Positions 11,001 to 22,611 of a DNA stretch of 36,713 bases are shown here, piece after piece. Below the pieces are notes generated by a model that saw only the letters and a program-made list of their open reading frames with translations, made no database searches and had not been told where the DNA came from. The position numbers and the translations under genes are program-made. Each line of letters starts with the position of its first letter. Position 1 is the stretch's first letter. The DNA comes from Beroe ovata (Eukaryota; Ctenophora; Nuda; Beroida; Beroidae), in assembly GCA_946803715.1 (NCBI GenBank), contig CAMPET010000112.1, forward strand, positions 177,988 to 214,700, read 5' to 3'.

Positions 11001-14000
11001 GTGTTACAAGATTTGGAAATCACCACCGCTCTCCCATGCGAAATGTACGGTCAATCGTATGGTAAATTGTATAATAGAGCTCTTTATCAGAAGAGTGACA
11101 GTGAGAGGGGAGGAGAGAAGGGGCCACTGGTGAAGAAACTTGGCATTTATCCAAGACTAGGAAAAATCCTCTAATTCACTCAATTAGATTACCTGCTTCC
11201 CCACAAAGTGTGAGCTAACTTAATTTGCAACTTTCAAACGAGGGTATGACGGAAATGCAAATTGTGATTGATCGTGATGTAGAGGCGGATATAAACGTAC
11301 CTTTTCGCTCTGGTAGGCTGTGACAGCAAAGAACTCTGTCTCCTGGAAGATCATGGTCCTGAAGGCACACCATGGTACCTTGTAGATATCATCACACTGA
11401 ACAATGTGGACTCGGGGCTGGTATCTGTGCATCGAGTTGAGGATTGCCTGAAGTGGAGAGGTTTCAACGTCAGATACTGACTTCAAAACACCGAACTTTC
11501 ATCTTTACCATTGACATGAATAAATACAAGAACGAACATGGTTTGTGCATGGTTATAGTACCAAGACATGACAGGAGTCTTTGCAGTTGGAGACAGGTTA
11601 AGGAAGATTGGGTTTCTTGAGTATAGTATAAGACGAGCGCAGAAGCGCACAAGTTTCAAATGGTGACTATTCAGGAGTCAGCTTGAAAAAAGACACTCGA
11701 AAACAAGCAAGATCAGACTACTACAACTACACAACATGATGGGACTTATAAAGCCACAGAACATAGCATTAACATGCTACCCAAAGCTTTGCTTGTTAAA
11801 CAGCCTACAGATTATATTCACAAGGATCTGACATAGCTTGCTTATCAAGAATACTGCTGATCATTGAGATTGCCATCTTTGCTTGATTGTCGTGCTATAA
11901 TACATACATCGTCATATGTTCATTAATGAGTTGGGTCCTTGTGAATAACATGATCGAATGATGGTAAAATAAGGAGCCCTATTCGAGAGTTGTGACCTTC
12001 ATTTGGTTCGATATATGCTGTATGCAAGACAACTTTGCTCCAACATTCGCCGTTTTTCACTCGGACACAGCTTTACAATGGATATTCGTGGAACCACTAC
12101 TCACATAGCCAGCAGTATCGGAAACATTGTTGGTCATCTTCAGTTTGTGGAAGCTGATAATCTTCTTCATCCAGTGTGCTCCAGTATTGGGTGACTCAGG
12201 GTGCACATACATCCGTTTGGGGGGTTCAGGGTCTGCCTTTCCAGCCACAACCCACTCACAGTTACTGAACTTGTATCTGAACAAGGAGGAGAGATGAAGT
12301 GGTGAATAATGAAGATTGAAGAGGAATCAATCATGGAGACCGGAGGGGGGGAGTATTTGAGGGAGAGAAGTGATAGAAAGGAGTCATTCTTAAAGATTTG
12401 GTTGAGCTGGATTTGTGGCAATACCTGCAGTCATCAGCTGGGACAACATCCACAAGGAAAGCGTACTTTGCGTTGGGGTCAAGTCCCGCAACCTTGCACT
12501 TTAGAGCGGGAAACAGACGCCTGAAAAAGTGGTGGATGTCAACTGGGAGTGTCTGGATGGTTCAGTTCCCGAACAGCGGTACAGTTCCCGAACTACTGAA
12601 TTATACCACCCGAATTCATATCCGCATTCAGAATTAGATCAAAGCCGGGGTGGAAGGAAGATTGCTCAATTTTTGAAGATAAAAGGGGAACTGTCAATAT
12701 ATCCACCCCTTTCTGCTAGCGCAGGAAATTAGATTTGTGTGAGGGTGGAGTTTGTGGTAATTGGAGGACAATCAAATAACATACTGAATACCCCCTCCCG
12801 ACATTTGGGAACATTGTAGACTGGCTGGAGCCGGGAATCAGCGGGACATTGATAGTAGGAGAGAGGGGGGGAGAAAGGTAAATTGAATTACAGATTTCAC
12901 TATATGATGGAACATTACGTTGATAAACAAGATAGTGATGTTGTTTCGGACCAGGCTTGCGCACTTTTGTAACACAAAGCAAGGGTGTGGCAAGAGAAAT
13001 TGGGAGCTAAACCAAACTATTTCCCTTTGATTTGAACCCGGATAGTGATATCAGAGGTGAGTCAATCAACCAACACTTCATAACACGGTCTGCATCATCG
13101 GAATGGGTGATTGATGATACATTTTGATGAGTGATTTAGAAGATGACTACTGCCGATAACTCCCAAAATCGTGGAACTCGAATTTAGGTTACAAGATTGC
13201 AACAGACCGAACTTCCCATTTCCATATTACCATTTCACTAAATTTGTGACCATAATGCTTGATGTTAAGCTATGAATTTAAAGATTGCGGTCGAGTTTGA
13301 AAAGTCTAACGGACGAGGGGCGATTAACTTCATCTCCGATTAAAGCGAGGTACAGACTATTTATATCGGTCATTACATGTTACGGAATGGTTGTTACCGG
13401 TGAGGTCAACGCTTTAATAAATGTTACCCAGATTAGAACAAACATCATATAAGTATCATTGTATCAATCCTGCTTGGAGAAATCAAAGAAAATGTGTGAA
13501 ATTTATCACTTTGAATTCGGCGGACTTTTTATAAAAATACCACAGGACGGCCACAAAAATCGCAACAGAATAAGTATGAGGATAGCTCATTGGGATAGCA
13601 CAATGACATGCTGATTGCACATGATAGAGAACCAACCTGCCCGCTTTGGTGATGACCATTTCAGTTCCGTGCTTGCAGAATGCTTGCCAGAGCTCCTTCT
13701 TCTCAAGTTCGAGTGTCACCTCGCTCTCCTCGTTGAGAGGTGGCGGAGGTGCTGGCACCTGCTGCTCCCTCTCACCTTGATCCGTGAACTGAGCAGAGAG
13801 AGGGGTGAGAGGGTTATAGAGGGGTGAGTGGAGCGAATAGAAGAATGAGTGGGTGGGGTAAAAGTGGGGTGAGTGGGTGGCGTGAGACGGGTAAAAAGAG
13901 AATGGCAATAGAGTGGATGGGCTATCGGAAGCGATAGTCGGGTTTACAACATATAATGAGTGGTCATGTTGACTCAAGAAAAAGTGAGAGAAAAATAGCT

Positions 14001-14542
14001 TGGTTTCTAGAATACTGCTTCGGTGAAAGGTTGAGAGACAAGGTGAAAGGTATTAGATAATGGTTACCTGCGAATTCGGTGATCCGTACGCTTCTGTTTT
14101 GATAGTCTGATAGTCGCCATTACCACCGTTCGTAGCAGCAAACTCGCTCTTGACAAGTGTCGTGGAATCTGCAAGCGTGACCGTTACAATAGATGCTACC
14201 AAAATATGTAACAGATATCGAACAGAGGTGTACTAATGAAGTAGAGAAATATTATGGCAATGAAGTTTATGCTTACTTATGTTATGCTTATTTAGTGAGT
14301 TTTAAAACTGTTACATGGACATCACACAATTTTGGTGTGCAAATTACACATCTATCCATGTTATGGTGGTATGCATCAAGCAAGCACAGGAATAAGAAGC
14401 AGCAGGCATTACCAGTGGATTGCTCAGTGTACGGCAGTCCGGGGCTCGGTTGGCTTGTCTGGTCCCCGACCAAGGAGTTAACGGCAAAGCCTCGGGCACG
14501 GCTCGATAGGATAGGGTCACCCATTCTGTCAAAATCTTGCAT
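8060..14542 (-). CDS. T-box transcription factor, Tbx2/3/4/5 class, complete 11-exon gene (about 566 aa)
   Basis: Minus-strand exons: 14542-14413, 14168-14068, 13788-13637, 12520-12425, 12276-12105, 11447-11301, 10517-10316, 9210-9122, 8991-8832, 8663-8507, 8354-8060. All junctions keep phase and total 567 codons. The DNA-binding domain spans exons 3-7: [111 protein letters not shown] and the ILNSMHxYQPR block match Tbx2/3/4/5 rather than Brachyury or Tbx1/20. Near the N-terminus, [15 protein letters not shown] resembles the eh1-like Groucho-binding motif known from several T-box repressors. The C-terminal half is Pro/Ser/Thr-rich. ATG 14542 is first; ATG 14524 has the better Kozak context (A at -3, G at +4) and would give 560 aa. 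It should act in the nucleus on T-site promoters. Confidence 0.93.
9666..9964. promoter_or_regulatory. Cluster of six CCAAT boxes and two E-boxes inside a T-box intron
   Basis: Same-orientation CCAAT motifs start at 9666, 9707, 9739, 9782, 9907 and 9960, with CACGTG at 9806 and 9930. All lie in the intron between exons 7 and 8 (9211-10315). Such spacing and density is typical of NF-Y/bHLH promoters or enhancers. It could be an internal or antisense promoter or an intronic enhancer; the sequence does not decide between them. Confidence 0.5.
10794..10845. promoter_or_regulatory. Paired E-boxes with adjacent CAGCTG and ATTGG in a T-box intron
   Basis: CACGTGAC occurs at 10794 and 10819, followed within 20 bp by CAGCTG and ATTGG (reverse CCAAT). 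The group lies in the intron between exons 6 and 7 (10518-11300). It has the same composition as the gene's upstream promoter, suggesting an intronic control element. Confidence 0.4.
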
Positions 14543-14616
14543 CAACAAGCACAGATAAAATGTATAAACTAAGACTAAAGTTTGAGGTCGAGAGAGAGGT
14601 GGAGAGGTCGAGATGC

Positions 14617-14722
14617 GCTATATAAAAGCTGCGCGCTGCCATTGGTCGACCATGCGTGAGAGTTGATCACGAGGGCGCGTCACGTGACATGCAATAACAC
14701 GTGTCACGCCTCCGGTCACGTG
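14617..14722 (-). promoter_or_regulatory. Core promoter of the T-box gene (TATA, CCAAT, three E-boxes)
   Basis: Read on the minus strand, three CACGTG sites (14717-14722, 14698-14703, 14681-14686) are followed by CCAAT (14645-14641) and TTTTATATAG (about 14626-14617). That spacing would start transcription near 14590, about 50 nt before the first ATG at 14542. Two of the E-boxes are in the extended form GTCACGTGAC, the class bound by USF/MITF/TFE-type bHLH-zip factors. The order and distances are those of a focused promoter. Confidence 0.65.
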
Positions 14723-14729
14723 ACCAGAG

Positions 14730-15569
14730 AGTTAATACTCTCTCTCTGTGTCCGTAGATACGTTTCTTGCTTAACGACCGAGTAAACATTGAAAACATGC
14801 ATTCCCATCATTCAAGGCCGAAATACAAACTACAGGGCACATCGAGGGGAGGTGTCTAATGGAATGAGTTGTAACTCATTGCACCCTAACTATAATTCCG
14901 ATCAAATCTAATTAGGAGATACCGTTAATTGGTCATGCAATCATTGTCTCGTCAGAGTAAAACTATTAGCTTGGACTTTTTAAACACACTAACGGAGGTA
15001 AAGTCACAAAAATAAAACTATACACGCTTGGTAAGCAATCACGTCTCTCATTTTAACCTTATCGCGGGCTGTTAAAAGATAGTGAAAATGAGATAAGAAT
15101 AGAATATACCTTACAGCAACGGAATTCCAAGTCATCTAGAATGGTTTTTAAACACCGTGCTAATGGACATTGAAACATAGTTCATCCCGTAAAAAGTTAC
15201 TTGAAATTTACACCGGGTGTTCAGGTAACAGGTCCAACAAAACAACCAGAACCTCCTAATTTGTGGCAATATTTTGACAGTGTAAATTGGGTGTCCCTGG
15301 AACACTGGAAATTTGTCGAGGAACTGGGGATATTTCCCTGCTCTCATCTCACTCCAGTGTAACTCAAGGTAGTACGAAGACCGAAGTACTTAAAAATAAC
15401 AAGCGAGTTATACTATTACTAATCCTTAGTCTGATTATCGTATTAAAGGTTATTGGATTAAGTTTGTTAGACTTTGGGTGTGTCAAGTGGATTATATTGT
15501 TACATTGTCGTTAACCAATATATCGGAAACTGTTCAATGATTCAATTTTTATCCTCCGTACTTTGTTTC
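14730..15569. other. Intergenic spacer upstream of the T-box gene
   Basis: No gene is seen. The stretch is AT-rich with short open frames on both strands that show no conserved motif. Distal control elements of the T-box gene are possible, but nothing specific stands out beyond the promoter at 14617-14722. Confidence 0.5.
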
Positions 15570-15843
15570 CATAAAATTGATAAATTGGAGAAGTTTCTAG
15601 GAAATTTTGCCTGCTGGTTTCAAAGGGTTCCAATGGACGAAAGAACTGCATCCAAAGGATACGGATTTGTCCACTTTGAAATCCGGGAATCTGCTGACCA
15701 GGCTTTACAGAAAGTTGCTGACAAGAAAGTACCTATTCGTGAGACGGCTCGTGGCTCGGGAAGAGCATATGGAAGCACTTGGACACCCGGCTACCTGTTT
15801 CACCAACATATTATACGTCCTCAAAATGATTTCAGACAAATAA
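15570..15843 (+). pseudogene. Frameshifted poly(A)-binding protein (PABPC) RRM2 fragment
   Basis: One frame encodes a run with the RNP-1 core SKGYGFVHFE followed by ESADQALQKV, typical of RRM2 of cytoplasmic poly(A)-binding protein. Near 15735-15745 the similarity moves to the +1 frame. There VAREEHMEALG and FTNILYVLKM match the PABP linker (basic, ALG) and the FTNVYIKN start of RRM3. A stop follows at about 15841. The loss of frame in mid-domain, the lack of flanking exons and the isolated position point to a decayed retrocopy. Upstream of about 15570 the match fades, and no poly(A) tail or target-site duplication was identified. Confidence 0.7.
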
Positions 15844-17225
15844 CGACTGAATCACGAAACCAAAAACATACTCACGAGTCACGGCAAATAATTTAGTTGT
15901 TGAGATTTCATCTTTTTCGATTTCATCTTTTCGACCATCTGAAGGGGAGAATTTGATCACGATCATAGTTCATAGGGATGAAGAAGTGAATTATGAACAG
16001 CAGGAGTTTTACCTTAGACCCTCATTCCTTGATACCCTAGACACACGGTGCCTGGCATGCAGACAATCATTGGTTATACAGGAAGTGCACACATGCATGC
16101 ATATAATGTATTTGCATGTGATACAAGGCACGCGAGGTAGAAGGCGCATGCATGAGTGTTGGTTTGTTTGTGTGTCAGCTGCATGAGGTTGAGGTAAGCA
16201 TACAACTACTATAATACGCCAGCTACATGTTAAACTAACAAGTATATCTATCACTATCACTACACTATCGCATAACTCATGTGTATAACTATACCTACGT
16301 TTTGAAATTCTGCGCTCCGCTGGTTCTCCCCACTGGTGCAACTTTTTCTGGGAGTTTCGCGATTCCTCATTGTCCCCCCGGCATCATCGTGTCCCTATCT
16401 TGTGATGTATCGAACTGTCAATGTCATAGCAATCGCCAGTCGCCATATTCCTGCAAGAGGGGAAATGACATGAATTTGAAGTTGCATTGCGTCGTCATGG
16501 AAAATTTCAGAAATCTTCTCCTTCTTTTGTGGTCACCGGTTTCCGGTCTCAGTATAACAAAAATCATGATTGAGAACGGTTGAGATATGAGAAATTTACC
16601 AATTTGTATCCTATCAGCCAAGATATTTGATGTGATTAGCCACTGAAGAAGCTTGAGTCGGCTTGTTCCTACTCTTATTTGTAGTTTTTCCTTTGGTTAA
16701 TGGTTACTGCATTGGCACTTCATGTTCTACCTAGCTGGCTGAGTTTTCTAATATTCTGTCCTGCGTGGTGATTGGGGAACTCACGTTGGGAAAGAGATTC
16801 AGCTTTAGTATAAACATGTTTTGATAGATTTGAATTGTGGTTAAGCTGAATGGTTTTGTTTACACAAGGCCCAATGCAGTGTTGATGAGGTATACTCTTG
16901 ATTGCAATTATGCTAATGAGGCAGCTCTTCATTATACTCCTATAGTGATTGGATTACACAGTCAGCCCCAATAATAACATACCATCTAAAACACCACCAC
17001 ATAAACTGATGGACGTGTTCTCTGATTGCTTGTGTAAAAGCGTTGCGAGTCAGACGAACGTCGGGCGGTTATTCATCACTCGATATGATACCGGTCTCCC
17101 CTAATTACATTCACTCAATTAAACACTAATGGGATCCAATTAGGAGCCCAATCTGTAGTTGCCGGTGTATATACATACTGCTATACTGCGACGAGGGTGA
17201 TTCCACAACGGCTATAGTCATGATG

Positions 17226-17278
17226 AAAGTCTGACCAATGATTTTCCAGAAATTCTGTAACATCATTGGTCAGACTTT
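17226..17278. repeat. Perfect 17-bp inverted repeat (hairpin)
   Basis: AAAGTCTGACCAATGAT at 17226-17242 and its exact reverse complement at 17262-17278 flank a 19-nt loop. Pairing does not extend on either side. The sequence also contains CCAAT on both arms. It may be a tiny foldback element or a structured transcript segment; there is no evidence of coding. Confidence 0.9.
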
Positions 17279-17414
17279 ATGGGCCAGAATCCACATTATC
17301 ATTACCACAGAGAAAAAGGGAGGAGGAGGAAAAGAGGGAGAAAGAGAGAGAGGGGTGGGGTGGGATTAGAACATGGCTGGACTTGCTCTCATACAGATGA
17401 GCATGAATGGGCCC

Positions 17415-17432
17415 ACGTTACGAAAGTAACGT
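17415..17432. repeat. 7-bp stem with GAAA loop
   Basis: ACGTTAC / GTAACGT are exact reverse complements separated by GAAA, a GNRA-type tetraloop if transcribed. It is isolated and short, so chance is a fair explanation. Confidence 0.6.
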
Positions 17433-18025
17433 TGTGTTCCAATCTATTTCAGACGAGTTGTTGTTATTACTATTCGAGACATAGAGGAGCCGACCAGCAA
17501 TGCCGGTGAGGCTAGGGGCAGAGAAAGGGTGGAGACGGCTCTATCAAAATGGGTGTGGCTATCTCTGAGAACTCGGGGAAACTTTAGAGCCATCACTTGC
17601 AGCTTTGACAGTTCATAGTTATAGTTATCAGGTATGAAGACCTGCCAAATACGTTAGATAGATAAAAGACATGATGAAATTTTGATGGTTTTGGTATATT
17701 CAGTATATTTAGCTGATTAGGACGCTGAAGAAACATCTAGTACTGTTACCCTATACAGCAAGTGATTGAGATTGTTCTAATTTTTAGCAGCTTCAGTTGT
17801 TGGAAGTTTGAAACAAATATTATTAACAGTTAACTCTTCTATAGCGTGATGATCTTGATTGTTCTTGGCTATAATACTGGGCGAATTTATCTGAGAAATT
17901 TTCTCTAAATTTTTTGCGCAGCATGTTCCAATATCACTTAACCAGCAACCACACCTGAGTCAATGCACACCTTCAACAAGAGACTGCACCAGAGATCAGT
18001 GAATGGTTGAAACCGCACAGCTGAT

Positions 18026-18177
18026 CACGTGATGCCGCTCCACCCTTCCCAATGGTCGGAATTAGCAGAGAATCCAGTGCATGCTATATCTAATTCTGGT
18101 AACACACGTGAGAGTATTCACTAAATACACACAAATACAAAATGTTGTGTTACACGTGACCAACTTTGTGACACGTG
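18026..18177. promoter_or_regulatory. Cluster of four CACGTG E-boxes
   Basis: CACGTG occurs at 18026, 18105, 18153 and 18172, most in the extended form (A/T)CACGTGA. A fifth site lies at 18556, just beyond the stop codon of the minus-strand gene. No start codon of a recognised gene is nearby, so this could be a distal enhancer or the promoter of an unrecognised or non-coding transcript. Confidence 0.45.
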
Positions 18178-18618
18178 ACCGAGGCGAAAGTGCGTTTTTA
18201 ACATGCTCGATGTGCATGCCAAGCAACGGTCATCCTGCCAAAACTCTGAGAGAGAGAACTCCACTTCAGTACAAATGCTCGCAGTTGCAGCAGTGAGATT
18301 TAAAATACGAAACTATCGACTCGATATTATGGATTTGTTGTAGTTTAATAACATAATCTTAGTAAAATATTATCATTATTGTGTAAAAAATGTAAAAAGT
18401 TACAACTCAAACTTAAAAACAGTTAAATTGTTCGTGAAATGTGTTAAACAAAGCAAAAACGTGGTACAGAAGAAAGGATATAATTCATAAAACTGAAAAA
18501 AGTCTCATAGTTTTTTTGAATAACGCACTTATATATAGTCTTACCTTGAATTAATCACGTGATAAGTGAGAATGGTGTGATGGAGGAAGTATGGCTAATT
18601 TGTCGTGAGTGTCATATC

Positions 18619-21600
18619 TTAGTATAGGTTTGCTATGAAGAAGGTCCAGATCGGAATCCAGAATAGTCTCCCAAACTGAGAATACGTCGAGGAATAGAAA
18701 AAAACTGCTTGGTCAACGTATGAGAAAGTGAACGTTACTCTCTTAGTCGGATCACTGACCTGAAAAAACATGAAATTGTTCGGAACGGTAGACTGATAGA
18801 ATTGCATAGAGCATGAAACCGTATATCTGAGAGTATATGGGCCATGGCTGCGGAAATGCCGACTTACATCCGTGAGTTGTGAATCACGGACATCTCTCCT
18901 CGCCCTAGCATGATCGTGTTGTTCTATCCTGAGTGCCAGTGTCAAGTTGTAGTCACCCGAGGGCGACTCACTAAATACTCTGGACTTGAGAAACAGCCTA
19001 CACAGCCCGTCACTCGTACACGAAAATCTGAGGGGTTGGGGACATGAACAAGTTGTAATCACTGATTAGCTGGTGTAACCTTGTAGTGATTGTATTATGG
19101 GGCTTGCATAGCTACTCAATATAGAGCACTGCCCATTTACAATAAATGCCAATCATTTCAATCCATCGCGCTCCCAGGGACACTCACGATCCAAAGGAGT
19201 CAGTCTGTTTGTCTGTATATGTGTCTGGGGACAAGATGTCTGGCCAAGACTCCCTCATTTCATCCGCGTATCCGGGGTTAGCATAAATTAGGGAAGAGTG
19301 AGCAGAGGTGGGGGCTTCCAGGGTGATGAAATAGAGTACAACTTTGTACTTCAATAACAGCTGAATTAATAATCGAGAGAAGTTAAGTAAAGAGGTTGTA
19401 ATATAAGGAGAATGAAAAATGCTTAAAAAGATATCCTTGTGTTTCGAAACTCACATATCTCGGAGCGATGGCGAACTTGGCAAGTAGTGATTCAGTGGCG
19501 TATAAAGGTCGATAATTAGGAATTATAGGCGAAATACTGTCATTAGCCGACAAGCTCGATAATGACAATTGTGTTATCCTCCAATCAAGCTTCGCTTCAA
19601 CAGTGTAGCTGAAACGGTCGTGATAGGTATTCAAGGAGTTTGCCAATGCGTTCTATTGGCATCTGGCGAGACATCTTAACAAACACGACAACATTAGATC
19701 ATACAATGCACTTACAACTGTGTCTCTGACTCAACTTCCACTTGAATAGCAGTAGAGATGTTTGTAAGAACACGACCAAAGCGACAAACCATGCTACTGT
19801 TAGATGAGTTTGTACAGCTCACAGAAACAAACTTCTGTGATACGTTGAATATTTCTCTCGATTTATCTGCCTCTGAAACATCATGGCAACATGATACATA
19901 ACATACTATTGTCTCATGCTGTCGTTGGACAGATTCAGTGATTTGAATGACGGCCGATTTGACGACTGGCATGATAATTGATGACTGGTGACTGGTGAGT
20001 CATCATATCGCTCATCATATCGCTCATCAAATCGTTCATCATTCATACATGAAGGGCAGTGCACATACCGGAGGTGATGACAAATGAGAAGTGGACGGTG
20101 TCGTTGCTCTCAGGGAGGATACTCATAGGAAATTCTCTGTCAGCTAGATACTCCTTGTAGAACTGATCATCAATCAGCGGGTGATATGTCCTATCCTCAG
20201 TAGTCTTGTTCTCCCAATTTGTTTCGGTAACGGGTGTGCTGACAGTGGAGTATGCTCGAGTTAAATCTGGGATTAGCGTGTTGTTAGGAGCCTCTGTAAT
20301 GTCGGAAGTGACTCTAGGAACCGCGGGAGTGGTGTCATCACGTCCAGGAGTGGTGTCATCACCTCCAGGTTGGACAAAGTGGTCGACATCATCACCGCTA
20401 GCGGTTTCATTCACGAGGCCCAGGTACACAAGGATGGGCGTGAAGTCTACAGCCGGAAACTTGGTGACAGTCCAATATTCCTCTTCGCCAGGATTTTCAA
20501 AACCTGTATGAGTTTCTGTTAGATACATGGAGTGCTGACATGAACTGTCATAGGTCATACCTTACCAGTAAAAGACATCAATCAAAATCAATTATAGAGG
20601 ATCGCTAATTTCAACCCTACCGGCAATATTGAAAGACTCCGGAAGATAAAACACAAACTCATTTTCTTGCTTTTCGGGAAAGTTGAAGTTCAGACTGACA
20701 TCAGTTCTGATCAAAACTTGGCCCTTAGAGAAAATTTTTGTCGTAGGTCAGTGTTACTATGTCATTGTAAAGAATATGGTGTCAACAGGACGGTGTCAGC
20801 GGATCATGAGTACAGAGTTATGTCAAAATCATTAAAAATCAGTGTCGACATTGACACCACAATGCAATGACACCACTCAATGATGACAGCATTCAGAACT
20901 GTCAGTCAGTCACGTTGACACCACTTTGAACTTTAGCTTGGCACCATTTTGTGGTTAAAAAACACTCAATACCTAATGTGTTTCAAATCGTGCATCAGCC
21001 AATAGCTTTGTACCTTATCAGAGAGGAATTGAATAGTCTGACCATCTGTTGCTTCCGCCGCGACTTTGCCCTCCTCAACAACCGAGGAGGCTGCAGCGAG
21101 AGACGAGACTGTCTCCGATATCAGCACGTGTGTTGCCAGTTTCCAGACCAGCAGGGTACTCCGTTGGAAAATTTCAACACATTGGTCAACGTGGAAAGAG
21201 AATGCCCCCAAACACGACTCCTGAGAAGAATGGGTGGTGACAATGTTAGGGAAAAACAATGTCACTATAGCCCCCTATAGGTAGTATAGGTAGTATATTG
21301 GATGACACCTAAAAACCATCATATAATTGTGGCAAGCTGGGAAACTATTGTAACACCTGCCGGCAACATTATCGATGAGATCGATCGATAACCAAAATCG
21401 ATCCCGACTAAAAATCGCCATTAAATAACGACTTCCAGAGCCTTGCTTACACTTACTTTCACTCTGATATATGAATGGTATAGCGGTTTTTTGAAAAAGA
21501 ATGTCCCATTTTCGTACATATCCGATGTGTTGAAACAGCCAGTCAATTTGTTCAAAGAAACTGAAGGAACATGGTAAGAGTGTAAAGTGTATCTCTCCTC

Positions 21601-22611
21601 ATTTATATACAAGGTTCATACTCAGACGCTATCTGCGCTGTAACGATATCATGAACCTCCCTTTTGCTGCCACATGGTCTCACCTGTCATGGATTTGAGT
21701 GACGTTTTGTTGTAGCTGTAACCGTTCTCATCACGAAAAGGATTGAAGGATGGCTTGAACCTCCAATCAAATATTGAGGCAGCATTGCCATCGCTATCTT
21801 CAGCATACAAAGAATCTGAAACATTTTTCCTTGTTTACATCATAAGCAATTCATTGAGCTAGGTACTCGAACAATGTCCAGTACACTATAGCTGGTAAAA
21901 CCTTGCCTCCTAAACAGTTAGATGTACAGTACATTTCAACTCACGTGAATTAATGATGTTTTCAATGGTATAGTTGTAGTAGTAAGGTAGGTTTGAACAG
22001 TAACCGTCTTGATACTCTCCTTCAAGCTTCTTCAACTGACCAAGGTGGTCTACCATGTCGTAGATTTCTGAATGAGGGAATGGGTTCCAGCTAAGAATGA
22101 AGGAATAGACAGTCAGTTATCAGTTTTTCCACTTATTTAGATAAGTGGATAGTATTACCTTGGGGAGATCTGTACTTGAAACCAACAATCCAGAAGCCAT
22201 TTTCACTGAGCGGTACCATGGAATCCACTCTGAGAACAAATGTTGAGGGTCCCAACAGAACGTCCCACTCTGTCACCTTGTCAGAGCAATGGAGGTTTAG
22301 AATCTTGCAGTGCATGCACTAGGTATCATCAGAAATAGAGAGTGTACACCTTTAGCAGATATAATTCCCGGAGGGAATTATAATTAGGACTGCCACAGAA
22401 AACTGTGACAGTAACTTGAAACCACCTATCAAATGTATACAAATTGACAGGTTGTCCATAAGATTGACAGGTTTACCTCGGAGGAAGCTTTGGTCAAGTT
22501 GGCCCGTAGTACAATATCATCTCCTAATTTTGATAGCAGAAAAGCGTCTTCCGTAACAGAGAACCTGGCTTGACAGAGAAGAGCAAAAAGCACTAAAAGA
22601 ATGGGGGTCAT
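18619..22611 (-). CDS. Unrecognised secreted or membrane-anchored glycoprotein, 13 exons (about 716 aa)
   Basis: Minus-strand exons: 22611-22477, 22303-22159, 22067-21945, 21815-21684, 21560-21457, 21220-21014, 20723-20621, 20503-20069, 19965-19716, 19608-19455, 19249-19188, 19027-18868, 18759-18619. All keep phase and total 717 codons. Residues 1 to about 19 form a signal peptide (MTPILLVLFALLCQARFSV). Many N-glycosylation sequons follow (NLT, NYT, NKT, NTS, NGT, NET, NNT, NDT, NSS, NIS). Exon 8 has a Thr/Pro/Asp-rich linker with a short internal duplication (GDDTTPG/RDDTTP). The C-terminus is hydrophobic (FGRLFWIPIWTFFIANLY) right before the stop, fitting a GPI signal or a terminal membrane helix. 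I recognise no domain. The weakest junction is exon 10 to 11: the chosen acceptor has a CTAAC branch-point-like word upstream but no pyrimidine tract. The gene is divergent from the GPCR gene at 23857. Confidence 0.72.

Larger units (their letters stand above)
15897..18618. other. Gene-poor spacer
   Basis: No supported gene lies here. The stretch contains ATGCATGCAT-like words near 16090-16150, a perfect hairpin at 17226-17278, a small GAAA-loop hairpin at 17415-17432, a purine-rich tract around 17305-17360 and a cluster of CACGTG motifs at 18026-18177 (listed separately). The short open frames show no family motif. Confidence 0.5.

Noticed and set aside
10881-11174. Plus-strand 97-aa open frame in a T-box intron
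   Set aside because: No signal, motif or splice partner; near the length expected by chance. The nearby E-boxes alone are not enough to call a gene.
14193-14558. Plus-strand 121-aa open frame
   Set aside because: It lies over the first T-box intron and runs antisense through T-box exon 1, whose minus-strand reading is clearly conserved. It has no family motif.
15132-15347. Minus-strand 71-aa open frame
   Set aside because: No recognisable motif, no flanking exon and AT-rich composition.
18619-18759. Assigning the 716-aa protein to the TMEM231 or integrin-alpha families
   Set aside because: The tail and one Cys-containing exon show only loose resemblance, and no diagnostic motif is shared.
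20206-20511. Plus-strand 101-aa open frame
   Set aside because: Antisense to exon 8 of the 716-aa gene, whose frame is supported by splice phase on both sides.
22100-22159. Alternative acceptor CTTAG near 22090 for exon 3 of the 716-aa gene
   Set aside because: It puts the strong donor at 22158 out of frame and gives a stop. The acceptor CTCATTCAG before 22067 fits phase 1.
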